A DNA stretch of 64,000 bases from Lepeophtheirus salmonis. Lineage: Eukaryota; Arthropoda; Copepoda; Siphonostomatoida; Caligidae. Made by a program: the position numbers and the translations under genes. This document shows positions 1 through 11,894 of the stretch, piece after piece (position 1 is the first letter of the stretch; the number at the start of each line of letters is the position of its first letter). The notes below the pieces were generated by a model. That model searched no databases, was not told where the DNA came from, and saw only the letters and a program-made list of their open reading frames with translations. The stretch is from contig NC_052144.2 in NCBI RefSeq assembly GCF_016086655.4, positions 26,567,896-26,631,895 of the forward strand, written 5' to 3'.

Positions 1-263
1 CGTTTGACGCTCAAAACTTTTTTTTAAATCTGGAAAATAATAATTGAATATTATATAAGAGTCCTAATTTGCATGTGAAAGAATACACAGAAACAATAGA
101 AGTGAACTAGTAAGAGGGAAACATTAGCTCCAAGAGTTTTTGAGTTGAAATAACCCATTTCAAAAAAACTTGAGAAATCAAAGAAACAAATAATTTGAAG
201 CTTAAGGTAACGACGATAGAGAGTCGTTTCATCCTTTCTATATTATATATATATTGGCCATTT

Positions 264-310
264 TATTATTTCTATGAAGAAATTTTGGCTATTTCTTCAT
301 AGAAATAATA
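264..310. repeat. Perfect 20-bp hairpin
   Basis: Arms 264-283 and 291-310 are perfect reverse complements around a 7-nt loop. The same hairpin is at 31157-31203 in X'. It lies in AT-rich sequence with no gene nearby. It could be a fold-back remnant or a small-RNA-like stem; the sequence does not decide. Confidence 0.75.
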
Positions 311-683
311 TAATAACTATTCATAACTACTCTTTTAATAAAATATTACTAAGCAATATCATAATACTGTATCGAATAAAATACTATGTAATTTATTTTA
401 AAAATGGTGTGAAATCATATCACAGTTATAGTTTGCGAGTATATAAGATATAAATAGCGGTTGGTGTGATTGTCTTATTTGGCTAATTACCAGATAATTT
501 TGGGCCTTTTTTCTGTTTCTTTATGGACGAAAAGGTTGCGTGATATAATAAACATAACGACGTCTACAATATCAGGGAAGGGATGGAAAAATGTTGCGTG
601 AAGATAACTTAGAAACGTTGCGCGAGAATATGTGTTATATTTTAAATAATGAGTAGAGAATAGTTTTATCTCTTACAGACATA

Positions 684-887
684 TTGTACATTTTAATATT
701 TGTAATTGTATCCATTTTGATTAGTTTAACTATTGTTATGTCATTTTATATTTATTTAATTATTGTAATGTCATTTTATATTTATTTTTTAGCAAAATAT
801 ATATTGATCATATATCTCAAGAGGATTTTTATTCAGAGAGGAAGAATTGATTTATCAAAAAGGCCAAACTGGACCCTGAGGAGTTAA
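684..887 (+). other. Hydrophobic open frame with a 30-bp tandem repeat (short allele)
   Basis: A 67-codon frame with no ATG at its start (it opens at TTG) follows an acceptor-like pyrimidine-AG at 671-678, so it could be a 3' exon. The first two thirds are strongly hydrophobic and include two copies of a 10-residue repeat (VMSFYIYLII-like). The end is basic (KRIFIQRGRIDLSKRP). The copy in X' has four repeat units in the same frame. I recognise no family. It may equally be chance open frame in AT-rich DNA. Confidence 0.25.
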
Positions 888-952
888 GGAAAACATATTT
901 TAAGGATTTCAGCATAAGAGGTTCCTTGTTAATTAAAGGATAAGACTAATTG

Positions 953-1598
953 AATAAATAATTTTCGGTAAAATAAAAGTAATAAAATTTTTTGCAAGAG
1001 TGTATTTATATTAGTTTATAAATACGGCGACAGTTAGTAATGCCGTATTGCGGAAAAATAATACAATTTCCTAAATATAATTACGATTATCTGGCTAGTA
1101 GCTAGAAATAACTTCAGACGAAGTTCAGTCATCTTTTGACAAAAGTCCTTTAATTTCATAACTCGCAATAATTTGAGACGCTATGAAATTGATTTTATTA
1201 AATTAATAGTATTCCTTGACTTAAAGTGGTTCTTTCGAGGATGAGTTGGACAACCCAAGAAGTTAATTTCAAGAATCTACTCCTACTCAAGTCCTTCTCA
1301 TTAGTTGACTTTGAATTATAATTTGGATTTAAGTCCATTAAAACGAATCCATCTATTCGTCTCATTGCCTCAGTTTTCCAAGTTTCTTCGGAAATAGTTT
1401 ATATATGAGTATGAACTGCCTCTCCTCATCCTCATTTAGATGCTAATGTCAAAGAAGTTCAATCCTCGGAATCTGTTTCTTTAATGACCAAGGACTGAGT
1501 CACTAAGGAATGATTACTTTCTGGCTTCTAAATAAAAATAATGACTACAATCAACAGCTATAAAGAATTTATCTTCATCCAATTTATAGAAATCTAAA
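953..1598. other. X-specific stretch, no gene seen
   Basis: These 646 bp replace the 1418 bp found at 31905-33322 in X'. No coding frame, transposase motif or terminal repeat is visible. It marks an insertion or deletion difference between the two large-block copies. Confidence 0.5.
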
Positions 1599-2573
1599 TA
1601 TTATGTTTATTGGAGCCCTCTGATCTCTTGTGCAATGTAAATGAATAACTATGTTTTTGTAAATTTTCTAGTATTTTTGAATTAGATACTCATAACTCAG
1701 ACTTATTTTTTTATATTAATATTTAATGCATACATGTTGATATCCTGATGGTTCTTTTAAATATATTTTTTGTACCCTGATATCCAATTCAATTAATTTA
1801 TTTAATATTTACCTCATAATTTTTTTCTTAAGGTAGGAGTATAAATGCAATTAAAAAAAAAAAAATTACTACATATTTTTTCTTGATTATGGGTTTAATT
1901 ATAATTATTATCTTTGATGGTGGCTATAATATATAGTTTATTTAGTCTAATAATTTTTTGAATCCGTTGCTTCGTTTAATTGCACCCCTCACTGGAAAAT
2001 AAGTCATCTCAAGATAGCCTTCAAAATCACAAATATGTTGTAATGGATCAAATAAAAAGGTATAACGGACGTTAAGGCATTTATTTATCATGTAAAGTTT
2101 TTATTTCATCTGTCAATCAAAAGTATATAAATTTTAACTCGACATTAGCACCTTCAATCTTTATTAATGCGCAATATGAAAGTAATTTGTCTTAATTTTT
2201 AATATCTCCTTTTTTTTCAATATCTATCATTAATTGTCTGGAGAGCGTGGGATGATATTCATTAACTCGAATTTCCTACATCAAAATCTGTGAAATGAAC
2301 TACGCACGACTGATAATCTTATATCTATCTTATGGATATTTCTTCAAAAATGTCTTCCTTCGATGTGGTTTAATAAGAGGTCCTTCCTCCATTCTCATTA
2401 ATAAAGGCGATTTGCAATTAAAAGTTAGATCTGAAAGGAATAAAAGGAAATTTTGTATAAAAAATTAGCTCTTTCTTCGATTGAAATAAATCATACTTCA
2501 TAATTGCTTTTGGATGACTCTTTCAAGTTTCACCACCAATTTCGAAATGAAATTTTCCGACAAAATCTTTAGC

Positions 2574-2796
2574 CACCTGAGTATATTCTATAAATCTCAT
2601 TCAAGACTGCAATGGGTCTCCAATCATTTAAACAACAGTCAATATTTTTCTTGGGAATTAGAACAATCCGTCTTCTTTTCATTGAGTTTTGTGAGTTCTC
2701 CATCCTTTTCCATTGACTTACCGATTGATAAAAGATTGGGATTAGTTTCCTCTTTTTCTTGTAAAAGAGTCTTTCCACACCATCAAGACTTGACAT
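2574..2796 (-). pseudogene. Non-LTR retrotransposon reverse transcriptase fragment (U0 copy)
   Basis: The minus strand encodes an RT N-terminal segment with the motif RRRIVLIPKKN followed by NDWRPIAVLNEIYRIYSG. This is the conserved fingers region of LINE reverse transcriptases (basic-hydrophobic-IPK, then WRPI). It is cut off by the X/U0 junction directly after IYRIYSG. The copies in U1 and U2 continue further. No catalytic YxDD box is present. The open plus-strand frame over the same bases is its antisense shadow. Confidence 0.75.
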
Positions 2797-3311
2797 TGTA
2801 TCTCCCTTGATAGACCAATCAACATATTCAGAAATGTTTGCATATCTGAAAACAGCCTCCTAGGAAACTCCTATCTTTGAATACTGGCAATATCCTGGAA
2901 ATGTTTCTGGAAGCCTACAAATTATCCGATGTTTTATTTTTCACTTGAACATAATTCCCCTCATTTAAGTAGCTAATGAGTAATCTTTATGTTTCACCTT
3001 TTTAAAGCAATAATTTAAACTTTGTTATATTTCAACTTTTCTCCCCAATCTTTTATTTCCAGACCTCAGATATTCTGATTGCATTGATCACATCAGCGGC
3101 ATCGGCTCGAAGTAGGGGGAGGGGTTAAAATCTAATTCAATCTTAGGCTAACTTTTTGGATGAAAGATCATCTTTTAAGCATCCTAAAAAAAAGAATAGA
3201 AAGTAACAGAATCCACGGATACAACCCACCACGGATACTTGAAGAAACTACTAAGAACCCTTTATAACCACCCAATTGTGCCCCTAGGAACAAATAGCAG
3301 ATTATAATTTT

Positions 3312-3317
3312 AACCTA
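3312..3317. other. Deletion scar: microhomology AACCTA
   Basis: At this point U0 jumps from the equivalent of 10766-10771 in U1 to that of 13063-13068. Both ends carry AACCTA. The 2297 bp removed include the SINE, promoter and whole secreted-protein gene. Confidence 0.85.
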
Positions 3318-3737
3318 CATTTAGCAGTCAGGCAAGGGAAACTAAAAAAACAACTGCTTAGTGCAGGTTACCATTTAAACAAGGCTTCATATTTTGTAAC
3401 AATTTTATACTTGAAAACAGGATCTGGCCGAAAAAACAGGCGGCCATTAGAACAGGCTTGACTGTATGTAGTTCTTTGAATCTAGTGGTATGCGAATTCG
3501 TCAATCAGTACTCAGGATTTGTGAAGTAAATAAAGAATACTTTTTTAAGTTGGCTCGAGTATTTCAAAGACGACTATTTGCATGTAAAAATGAGGTTCAA
3601 TGTTTACACATATGGAACAACATTGAAGAAGTATTATAGTTATTAGCTTAACTGAGAATAGTGCTAATTCCATGTATAGAGCATCCCTAATTTAAAACTG
3701 CCTTCTCATACAAATTATTTTAAAAAAAGTGAAATAC

Positions 3738-4589
3738 AATTTCATAAAGATATGCTACTAAAAGGCCAGACTTACTACATAATATGAATTAATTCTACCT
3801 TAGGTAGCATCTAAAATGTTTTGTTAGCCTATTATTTATGTTCTTTTGACCGTTTCATTGATCCTTCTCATCCATTTGGTATTTTGGGAAATAAGGAATC
3901 AATTTTTTACGAATAAAGTGAAACGCATTCGTCTTTCAGAGTGGGCTCACGCGCAAACACTCCTAAACCTTGCAGTTTTCATAGTCTTTTCTTCAAGTAA
4001 TTGGAATCAATTCTTTTCTAAGTAAATATTTGGCTCAAAATAACGACTATGTCCTCATTTTACTGAAGAGAGTGAGTCATTCAAGAGCCTTGTAATGAAG
4101 CATAAGAAGCTATGTCATCAAAGAGGATCATATCCGTATATGGCTTATTGTAGTGGACATCCCGGTTTGGAAAGGAACAAAGGAGGCGTATGACTCATTG
4201 GGCCCATATAAAATGGTGAAAGAGAATGCTTATTAATTGGATTGTAAATCCTAAGCATTTTTTGAGAGCAAGTTTGTTATTGTAGGCAATATAAATAGTT
4301 TTGGTTATTGTCAATAGGTTTTTTTAAATTAGTATTTCATTCCTCAGGAGATAATTTCTTATTATAGAGTGTAACCATCTGTGTGATCATGACTGACGGA
4401 GAGTAACGCAGATGATTTGTTAAGTAATAATGAGTGTAAGTTGGACTGTTGATGGATGAGAAGGATCAATGAAACGGTCAAAAGAACATAAATAATAGAC
4501 TAACAAGACATTTTAGATGCTACCTAAGGTAGAATTAATTCATGTTATGTAGTAAGTCTGGCCTTTTAGTAGCATATCTTTATGAAATT
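3738..4589. repeat. Long-armed inverted-repeat element (U0 copy)
   Basis: Arms of 137 bp (3738-3874 and 4453-4589) are reverse complements with about three mismatches, separated by a 578-bp loop without a coding frame. A 24-bp sequence at 4425-4448 recurs, with one mismatch, at 4591-4614, bracketing the right arm. It resembles a fold-back or MITE-like element, or an inverted insertion of the left arm by template switching. No transposase is present. Confidence 0.85.
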
Positions 4590-7500
4590 CTAATAATGAG
4601 TATAAGTTGGACTGAGAGTAGAATTAAGGATCGAACGCAGGGCAATTATTGCCCATGTCCTTGTTTTATGCGGAGCAAGAATCATATTTATTTCCTTCCT
4701 CTTACAGAAATATCTTATACATGTATATTTTATATTAAAAACCTAAATTTATGTAAGGAAAATTAATATTATAAATTAAAAGACGTACTTATTATGTGAT
4801 CATTCAACAATGATCTCATAGACAATTACAATAATTAACATTTCAACTATTATCAAATGTTTATCGCATCACTATTTAAAAAATATAACGAAATAAAAAA
4901 GGTTTAAAGTAAGAAGTTTTAACACTTTATTATTGCATTACTTCCTGTTGATCCTTCTTCTTTTGGTGGACGCTTTGGTCTAACGATTTGAGGAATATTT
5001 TGGAGGAGATTATATTCTCCCTTCTGATTGTAATCAGCTGTCTCAAGGGAGGAGAAGGAAAGAAACAAGAACATTGGCAAGAATTACTCCGATGTTGATC
5101 TTCAATTATACTCTGAGTTCAACAAGTACTTACAATATAACTCTTCAACAAATATTCAGGGTTACACTTCGTTTTTTATAAGCATACACGAACGTTCAAT
5201 CAGATTTTGAATATAATAGAATCTATTTTGGAAAGGATGTTTACTACAATGTAGAAATTAAATAATAATGACAACTGCAAAGGAAGAGAAAGTTCATTCT
5301 TCAGATTACCAATAACAAAAAAAAATGCAGGCTAAAAAATTTACAGGATTTACATAACTATTCATATATATTGAACTGGTATTTCATTCTCATCAATCAA
5401 TTGATCTCTTGACCATTTTGTCCATCTCTCGAGGTATTGCCTTTTTATTAGTTCTTGCTACGTACATGACTGACTGTATTTTTGGCTATTAAGGCTTCTA
5501 TTTGAACTTTTCTATGTGATTTGGCACAGTTTATCTTATCCATTACCCTTTGTGATTCTGTAGTTCCCTTATTTTTGTACCATTTTGTCAACTCTTATAA
5601 TTAATTGCCTCACGGAAGGACATAGGAAATAAAATGTGCTCCAAATTTTCCATTGCCAAGGCACATAAAGTGCAGTATTCATTTCTTAATGCTGAACTGT
5701 TTATAGAGTAAAAGGGGAAATTTAATAATCATCAAATATTCCTTGTTTGGGAGAGGGGTTACAGACCCTCCAATTATATTTAATAAATTAAATATGATTA
5801 TTGGTCGAATGTCCTAAATTGTCCTTAGGCAAATAGTCTAGAATCAGAGGCAATATAAGTAAGTCCAACTTTTAACTATATAGTATGTACAACTTCAAGT
5901 GTTGCTTGAAGCAAACGATTGGTACTTTAAAACATATTCTAATACTTTATAAAATGTATAATTAAACAAATGAAAAGTTAATATATAATGATTCAATTAA
6001 AATCAGATATTTTAGAGCTTATATTTTATTAAATTGATAGTATCTCTAGCTATTTGTATTTCACATTGTGTTATTAGCTTCCTTGCATTTTCTAGGGAAA
6101 TTGTAAAACATAGACACAACATTGTCTTCAAAAATATGGTTACTTTTGCAGTAATGTATGTTATCTGTAATATACTTGTTTACATATAACTCCTTCCAGT
6201 CTTATTCCTCCACGCATTCTCCTTGTTTCTCTCGGTCATAGGTCAAAAGGATATGCTTCTAATTCAACCAATCACCGTTTAGAACGCGGATTAAGAGAAA
6301 AGAAGAGGGAAAATCGACAGGTAACAAAAAGTACAAGTTATATTTTTGTGTTATAGAGGCAATGCCGTAGTAAGACCAAGTGTAGCTATATAATAAAAAA
6401 AATAATAGGTGACTAATATTTTGATGAATATTCAACATATGGAAGTGGGGAAAAGTGTCATATTTTTTTATACGTATATGAAAGTATACTGCCTAAAAAA
6501 GGAATTAATATGGATTAAATATTGATATCTTACATATGATTATGATTTAAAATTGATAATGACCATTTATTGTTCTAATAGTTCATCAAAGATTTGCTTA
6601 TTTTTACTATTAAAACGAAAATTTTTAAAACGTATACCAATTAAATCACTTTAGTAAAAGAGTAAAAAAACCCTTTAAAAAATGAGAAGATATTCTAAAT
6701 TTTTGAAACATTGCTCGTCCTTGCCCTCGGAGGTCATTTTTTGTAAAATGCTATGCAATATATTTTTAATAGATACATTTTTTTGATTTATTTAATTAAA
6801 CTTGCCTATATAGATGTTTTTTCTCAAAAAAAAAGGTCATCAAAGTTACGGTAATGCATTTTTTTTTTGTTAATTTAAGTAGAAAAAGGTATTCGCAATT
6901 TTTATAGACATCAGTAGCCGCTCATTGGCTGTGATATGCAAATGAACAGACAGATAGGCGAAAAAGCTTCATTTCATTTTATTATTTTTATCGTTCTTTT
7001 AGACACTTGAAAATAGTTTATCGTAAACATTTATGAGAAAAACTTTTCATAGAACTTAACTAAATTTGTTAATTTTACTATCAAGCTATTATCTGTAATA
7101 TACGGATGACAATAAAGCAAAATCACATTTTCCAATAAAATTTTCAAAATTTTAGGCCCATTGAGCTACTTCTAAATAATTATGGAAATTGTGTAAACTT
7201 TATGAATCGTATTTTTTTAGCAAAAGGAATGCATTTGCTGCCAATTTTTTACTTTTTTACTAAAATTGCCACCTTATTGTATGCAATTAATTTATTTTAT
7301 CAAAAGAGTACTTTATTTTTAAGTTCAATGACTTTATAAACAATATAATTATATTTGCTCCGTATTAAAATCTTGGGATCTTAAAAATTTCTACAGTGAT
7401 TTTTTTTTTATGAAGTTCCACATATTTTTAGGAATGTTACATTCTATTTTCATCTGATTTGAATAAAATTTATTAATCAAATGATCCATTACTGGGAAAC

Positions 7501-7620
7501 TCAAAAATTACATGCAGATCAGTCAATCATTCAGAGCTCTTTTTCACGATGAATTTGATCATAAATTGTATTGTTTTGGATTATAGTTCTTAAATCACTT
7601 ACCTGATGGATAAAGATATA
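4590..7620. other. Unit interior with LINE remnant, no intact gene
   Basis: Apart from the zinc-knuckle fragment near 5590-5715, I see only AT-rich sequence with short frames. On the minus strand at about 4930-5040 a short frame ending in PKEEGSTGSNAIIKC is open, but no complete gene can be built from it. Confidence 0.4.
5590..5715 (-). pseudogene. LINE C-terminal zinc-knuckle remnant (U0 copy)
   Basis: Minus-strand translation gives EYCTLCALAMENLEHILF. This fits the CxxC...H arrangement found downstream of the RT domain in many non-LTR retrotransposons; the expected last cysteine is missing. Stops follow shortly after. The RT fragment in the next unit lies upstream in the same orientation, so both may be remnants of one LINE family. 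Equivalent copies are at about 15380-15460 and 27560-27650. Confidence 0.5.
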
Positions 7621-7923
7621 CAGGTGTGCACGTCTAAAACTGAACACTCCTTTAAATTTTATAGCTTGAGGGCTTGACGAAGGATTCTCTTGTAGATTTT
7701 AAGGCCAAGATCTTTCTTAAATAACCGGTCCATGATCCTTTTGCTAACGTCGAACTCCCTGGAGATGCCGGTTACGGCGAACTTGCCTCTCTTGACCTCG
7801 ACATACTTTTTCACGGTAGCAACCATTTCGTCCGGCCTTCAAGGCCTTGACTTAGACCTTGTGGTCGCCTCAGGAGTTTCTTTGGCTACCACGCTGTAAA
7901 CGGTGGTGCGGCTTCAGTTCAGA
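7621..7923 (-). mobile_element. Half of a Tc1/mariner-like element (U0 copy)
   Basis: It starts with the terminal repeat CAGGTGTGCACGTCTAAAAC and contains, on the minus strand, a decayed transposase N-terminus (YVEVKRGKFAVTGISREFDV). It stops abruptly in the middle, at the U0/U1 junction. The complete element, with both ends, is at 29571-30112. Confidence 0.85.
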
Positions 7924-7927
7924 GGTT

Positions 7928-9430
7928 GCTAAGTAATATAAACAACTTTTTTTTATTATGTGAGGTATGTGAAAATTAAATTAATGTGTTGTTTTATGAG
8001 GATGTCACTAGGCTCCACATCGTAATTATTCGGTTTAGGCTCACTGAAGAATAAAAGTTTATGAGAAAGTCTCCAGAAGTATGGTGGTGTTTGGTACATA
8101 ATACAATTTGAACATTATAGGATAAAATATAACGAAAACTCCCGTTTAACAGAAAAAAAAAATTGAAAGTATACATGAAATTGTGTAACGCATGTCTTGA
8201 TTATTGGCCACATATAATTATAATTAATTATTTAAGTGTAATATTTCCTAAATATATGATCTAAGTTTATAGTGTAAAATGCATTTAATATTTAAAAAGT
8301 AAATTCGGTTATTGTTAACTTCAGATTTATTTTAAAAAGATAAATTTTTATTGAACTCTATAATAAAAATAAGAAAACAATGTATTAACAACTATTTTAT
8401 AAAACCTTCTTTAATCATAAATCATGGGAGAATAACAACCATATATCAGTCGGTGCAATTGCTGTAGATTTAAACCTTGTATCTTTCCTTTATACTTTTG
8501 TTGTTGTTGTAGATTTTTTGCCTGTCCACTCTTTCCCTCGAGACATTTAGTTCTACCTTATGATTGGAACGTAGAACGGAACAGAAATATTGGCTGAACG
8601 TTGAACGAAAAAAATAATAATAACGGAACGCCAAAATAGCGAAACGCTTATTAGCCTGAAAATATCCAGCACTTGGTACCATTTCCTCGAAAGTAAATCG
8701 CAATGAAGCATTGCTTTCTAGAGGTTTAAGCATCTATCAAAGGGTGGTTTAATGGTCCTAAGAGAACATTTTTGAAATTAAGAAAAAGCTTTTTAATGAT
8801 TCATGTCATTTTCATAATGACCAGAATTTTGATCCCAATGTCTTCCGCTGATATGGCTCAAATTCAATGCAAATTTATAGAAATATATTCCATACAAAGT
8901 GCAGGTGTTTTTCTAAAGTGAGAACACTCATTAGAATCAAATCACTCAATTTAAATTGCAGAAAAAAGAATCAAATGCTAATGCAAGGAAGCTAAAAAAA
9001 TTGCACGATTTAGAATTCATGTGTAATTATTATATTTTTCGAAAATCTGTCATTCATAAAATTTCATTCATTACATATATTATATATAATTAAGATATAT
9101 TACTCTATAATAAATCCTAATAACCCTCTGAAATAAGTCTAGATATTATTTTTACAAAGTTCATAAATAAAATATAGGAAATACTAAGTATCAAAATTAT
9201 AAGGAACAATTCTGGCTTGATCGGTTTAATTTTTTTTCTTATACAAGCAAAATCCAGGCCTTCCTTCTTGCAAAGTCTTTGGGGAATCGGCGTTATGAAA
9301 CGTATTAGGGTTTTACAAATAGCCACTGCATAGATTCTTTTAGTTTTAGTTATCTAATTAAATTAAACATATAATAAATCAAAAATATTATCAGATTTTA
9401 TTTATTAACATGAGTTACGAGACTTTAATA
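7928..9430. other. Start of the unit, no gene recognised
   Basis: A frame on the minus strand at 8470-8733 and one at 9117-9326 (one hydrophobic segment) are open here. Both are changed by homopolymer differences in the otherwise nearly identical U2 copy, so they are not supported as genes. An AACG-rich stretch at 8565-8650 resembles subterminal repeats of some DNA transposons, but no end was found. Confidence 0.4.
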
Positions 9431-9960
9431 GTTTATGAAATTTAAAAACTTTCCTTTGACATATTCTTTAGTAAAATATTGCTTAAAAAATATTGAACAA
9501 CCACTTCTATGAAATCATAACTTTTAAGTTACATTTTTAACGTTTTAAATTCATGTTGTATTTATTTCCAAAAGTCCTAAATACATTACCAGAAACAGAA
9601 AGAAATATATTTTTAAACAAATCTACTGTGCTTGTCTAACCTTGCTCTAGTAAAATTGGGTCAATGAACCTACAGAATATAAATTAGAATATACTTTATT
9701 TTTAATATCAGTCAAATATACAAATTTAATAAAATACGTATAATATATTGCAAAAACATATTTAGTATGACGTCAAACATATTGTATCATGTACTCTTTA
9801 TTTTTAAAAGAAACAAAAAAAAACCGCCAAAAGTAATTTAAAACCAGAAAGTAATTTTTTCACAATAATGAAGTTAATACTAAATAATCGTAAGGGATTG
9901 TTCATATCTTAAAAGTAATTTCTAATTCAACCAATGATCAATTGGTAATACAAAAATATA
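9430..9960. repeat. Old dispersed repeat, copy 1 (again at about 21620-22150)
   Basis: This stretch is recognisably but distantly similar to 17670-17880 plus 18200-18470, and its second half to 10805-11060 and 16845-16935. Shared landmarks are a segment reading like TTTAGTAAAATATTGCT, one like ATTGTATCATG...CTTTATTT, and one like AATTCAACCAATGATC. The divergence is far greater than between U0, U1 and U2, so these are older duplications or copies of an unnamed repeat. Confidence 0.6.
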
Positions 9961-9975
9961 AATAAAAAAAACCTT

Positions 9976-10251
9976 CTAATGGAGGTCGATCCTTTTGCCC
10001 AAAATTGATTCAATTTGTTTGGCAATTACACCTGAGTATATTCTATAAATCTCATTCAAGACTGCAATGGGTCTCCAATCATTTAAACAACTGTCAATAT
10101 TTTTCTTGGGAATTAGAACAATCCGTCTTCTTTTCATTGAGTTTTGTGAGTTCTCCATCCTTTTCCATTGACTTACCGATTGATAAAAGATTGGGATTAG
10201 TTTCCTCTTTTTCTTGTAAAAGAGTCTTTCCACACCATCAAGACTTGACAT
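9976..10251 (-). pseudogene. Non-LTR retrotransposon reverse transcriptase fragment (U1 copy)
   Basis: Ninety-one codons from the fingers region of a LINE RT: RRRIVLIPKKN, NDWRPIAVLNEIYRIYSG, then VIAKQIESILGKRID, where the family usually continues with a variable residue run and QxGF. The palm with YxDD is absent, so it cannot be active. It matches the U2 copy exactly in protein and differs from U0 by a C/S change. Confidence 0.8.
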
Positions 10252-10804
10252 TGTATCTCCCTTGATAGACCAATCAACATACTCAGAAATGGTTGCATAT
10301 CTGAAAACAGCCTCCTAGGAAACTCCTATCTTTGAATACTGGCAATATCCTGTAAATGTTTCTGGAAGCCTACAAATTATCCGATGTTTTATTTTTCACT
10401 TGAACATAATTCCCCTCATTTAAGTAGCTAATGAGTAATCTTTATGTTTCACCTTTTTAAAGCAATAATTTAAACTTTGTTATATTTCCACTTTTCTCCC
10501 CAATCTTTTATTTCCAGACCTCAGATATTCTGATTGCATTGATCACATCAGCGGCATCGGCTCGAAGTAGGGGAGGGGTTAAAATCAAATTCAATCTTAG
10601 GCTAACTTTTTGGATGAAAGATCATCTTTTAAGCATCCTAAAAAAAGAATAGAAAGTAACAGAATCCACGGGATACAACCCACCACGGATACTTGAAGAA
10701 ATTACTAAGAACCCTTTATAACCCCCCAATTGTGCCCCTAGGAACAAATAGCAGATTATAATTTTAACCTAATAAGAATTAAGAACTACTTAACCGAATT
10801 ATCT

Positions 10805-11060
10805 TTCTACGAACTTAATATAATATGTATGATATATTAATATAAAAAAACACAGGTTTAGCATATTGTCACCTTTATTGTATCATGCAGTCTTTATTTC
10901 GAAAAAAAAAACATAAAAACGCCAAAAATCCATTAAAATCAGTAAGACAATCCTTCCCAATAACGGAGTTTCTACTTAATAATTGTAAGGAATTGTTCAC
11001 ATCTTCAAAGTAATTTATAACTTAACCAATGATCCATAGGCAATACAAAAATATTAAAGG
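10805..11060. repeat. Old dispersed repeat, copy 2 (again at about 23010-23250)
   Basis: Diverged relative of 9700-9960. Both carry a TATTGTATCATG-like motif, an A-rich run, a CGCCAAAA motif and an ACCAATGATC motif in the same order. No coding potential. Confidence 0.6.
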
Positions 11061-11792
11061 TATTATAAATCTAAATAGTATAATAAATTTATTATCGAAT
11101 ATAATAACAGTGTTTGATCTAACTAAACAATCATAAATACCCACAAAATGGTGTATAAGATCTCAGTTATCCTAATAAACAAATGAGTGTACAAGCTGCT
11201 AATAAATATTAAGAAACGTGAGATGGAGCCACAATTATTTTGTTTTACAAACAAAATAATAATAATTACGTTGTTACAATATCCCTAAAAGAAAAATTAT
11301 TCCCTATTTTTGGTGAAAATTGTCTTTAAAATGTCACATAAAATAACTTAATATTTATTTTATTTTATTTATTTTAACATTTTCCCTTCAGAAATGCTAT
11401 TTTAAATTATGAAAATTCTCATTTTTATAACAATATCTTATGTGATTGAAGGACTTAGCACAGTAGTCAATACGATCTGGGATTCCCGATAAAAGTTTCA
11501 AAACCAAAGAAAATATCCTGTCATAATTTGAAAACACTGGTTAATCATAATATTGGATTAAAACAAGATTGTAAATCATGTCTTAAAGATATGAATGGTT
11601 CTATTTATCTACTAATTTTATATTAACTATTAGAAAATAAGCCATACAATTCAAGTTGTTTTAGTATTTCATTAAATTATTGTTTTGATTAAATCCTCTA
11701 TTTCATTTCTTAACTATCTTACCAAAAATAGAAATCCAAATAAAGTGCCAATATGTTTAGTGCTTTAACTTTTGGGGACGTACCTTTTTACA

Positions 11793-11820
11793 CCCGTCCC
11801 CCCCCACCCACCCCCGCCCC
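11793..11820 (-). promoter_or_regulatory. G-quadruplex-type G-run cluster on the minus strand
   Basis: The minus strand has four or more runs of at least three G separated by single bases (GGGG C GGGGG T GGG T GGGGGGGG). This is a textbook quadruplex-forming arrangement, about 300 bp upstream of the secreted-protein start. The U2 copy at 23982-24008 has one G fewer in the longest run. A function is not shown. Confidence 0.6.
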
Positions 11821-11894
11821 ATCAAAAAAGAAAAAAGAATAGGGATAAGGTTCCCCTCTAACTCAACAAGATGACGTAAACACGTACAAACATT

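Larger units (their letters stand above)
1..2575. repeat. Segment X, left copy of the block repeated at 30896-34963
   Basis: Position 1 aligns with 30896. Three collinear homologous blocks are seen: 1-952 with 30896-31904, 1599-1853 with 33323-33577, and 1865-2575 with 34258-34963, all nearly identical. Between them the two copies carry unrelated filler of different length. The copy ends at 2574-2575, where a shared CA joins it to unit U0. X' instead continues into unrelated sequence after 34963. Homology probably extends left of the window. No intact gene was recognised inside. Confidence 0.9.
2574..7923. repeat. Tandem unit U0, left-truncated
   Basis: Aligns throughout with U1 (10030-20106) and U2 (22218-29873). 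It lacks the first 2.1 kb of the unit (7924-10029 in U1). It also lacks three internal blocks present in U1: 10766-13062 (the secreted-protein gene), 15919-18056 and 18142-18425. Differences from U1 and U2 are otherwise sparse and mainly homopolymer lengths, so the duplications look recent. Confidence 0.9.

Noticed and set aside
2514..2810. Plus-strand open frame (also 10005-10265 and 22194-22454)
   Set aside because: It is the antisense of the LINE reverse transcriptase fragment, whose minus-strand motifs are recognisable.
8470..9326. Two minus-strand frames as genes, one with a hydrophobic segment
   Set aside because: Homopolymer changes in the nearly identical U2 copy alter or shorten both frames, and no splice or promoter context supports them.
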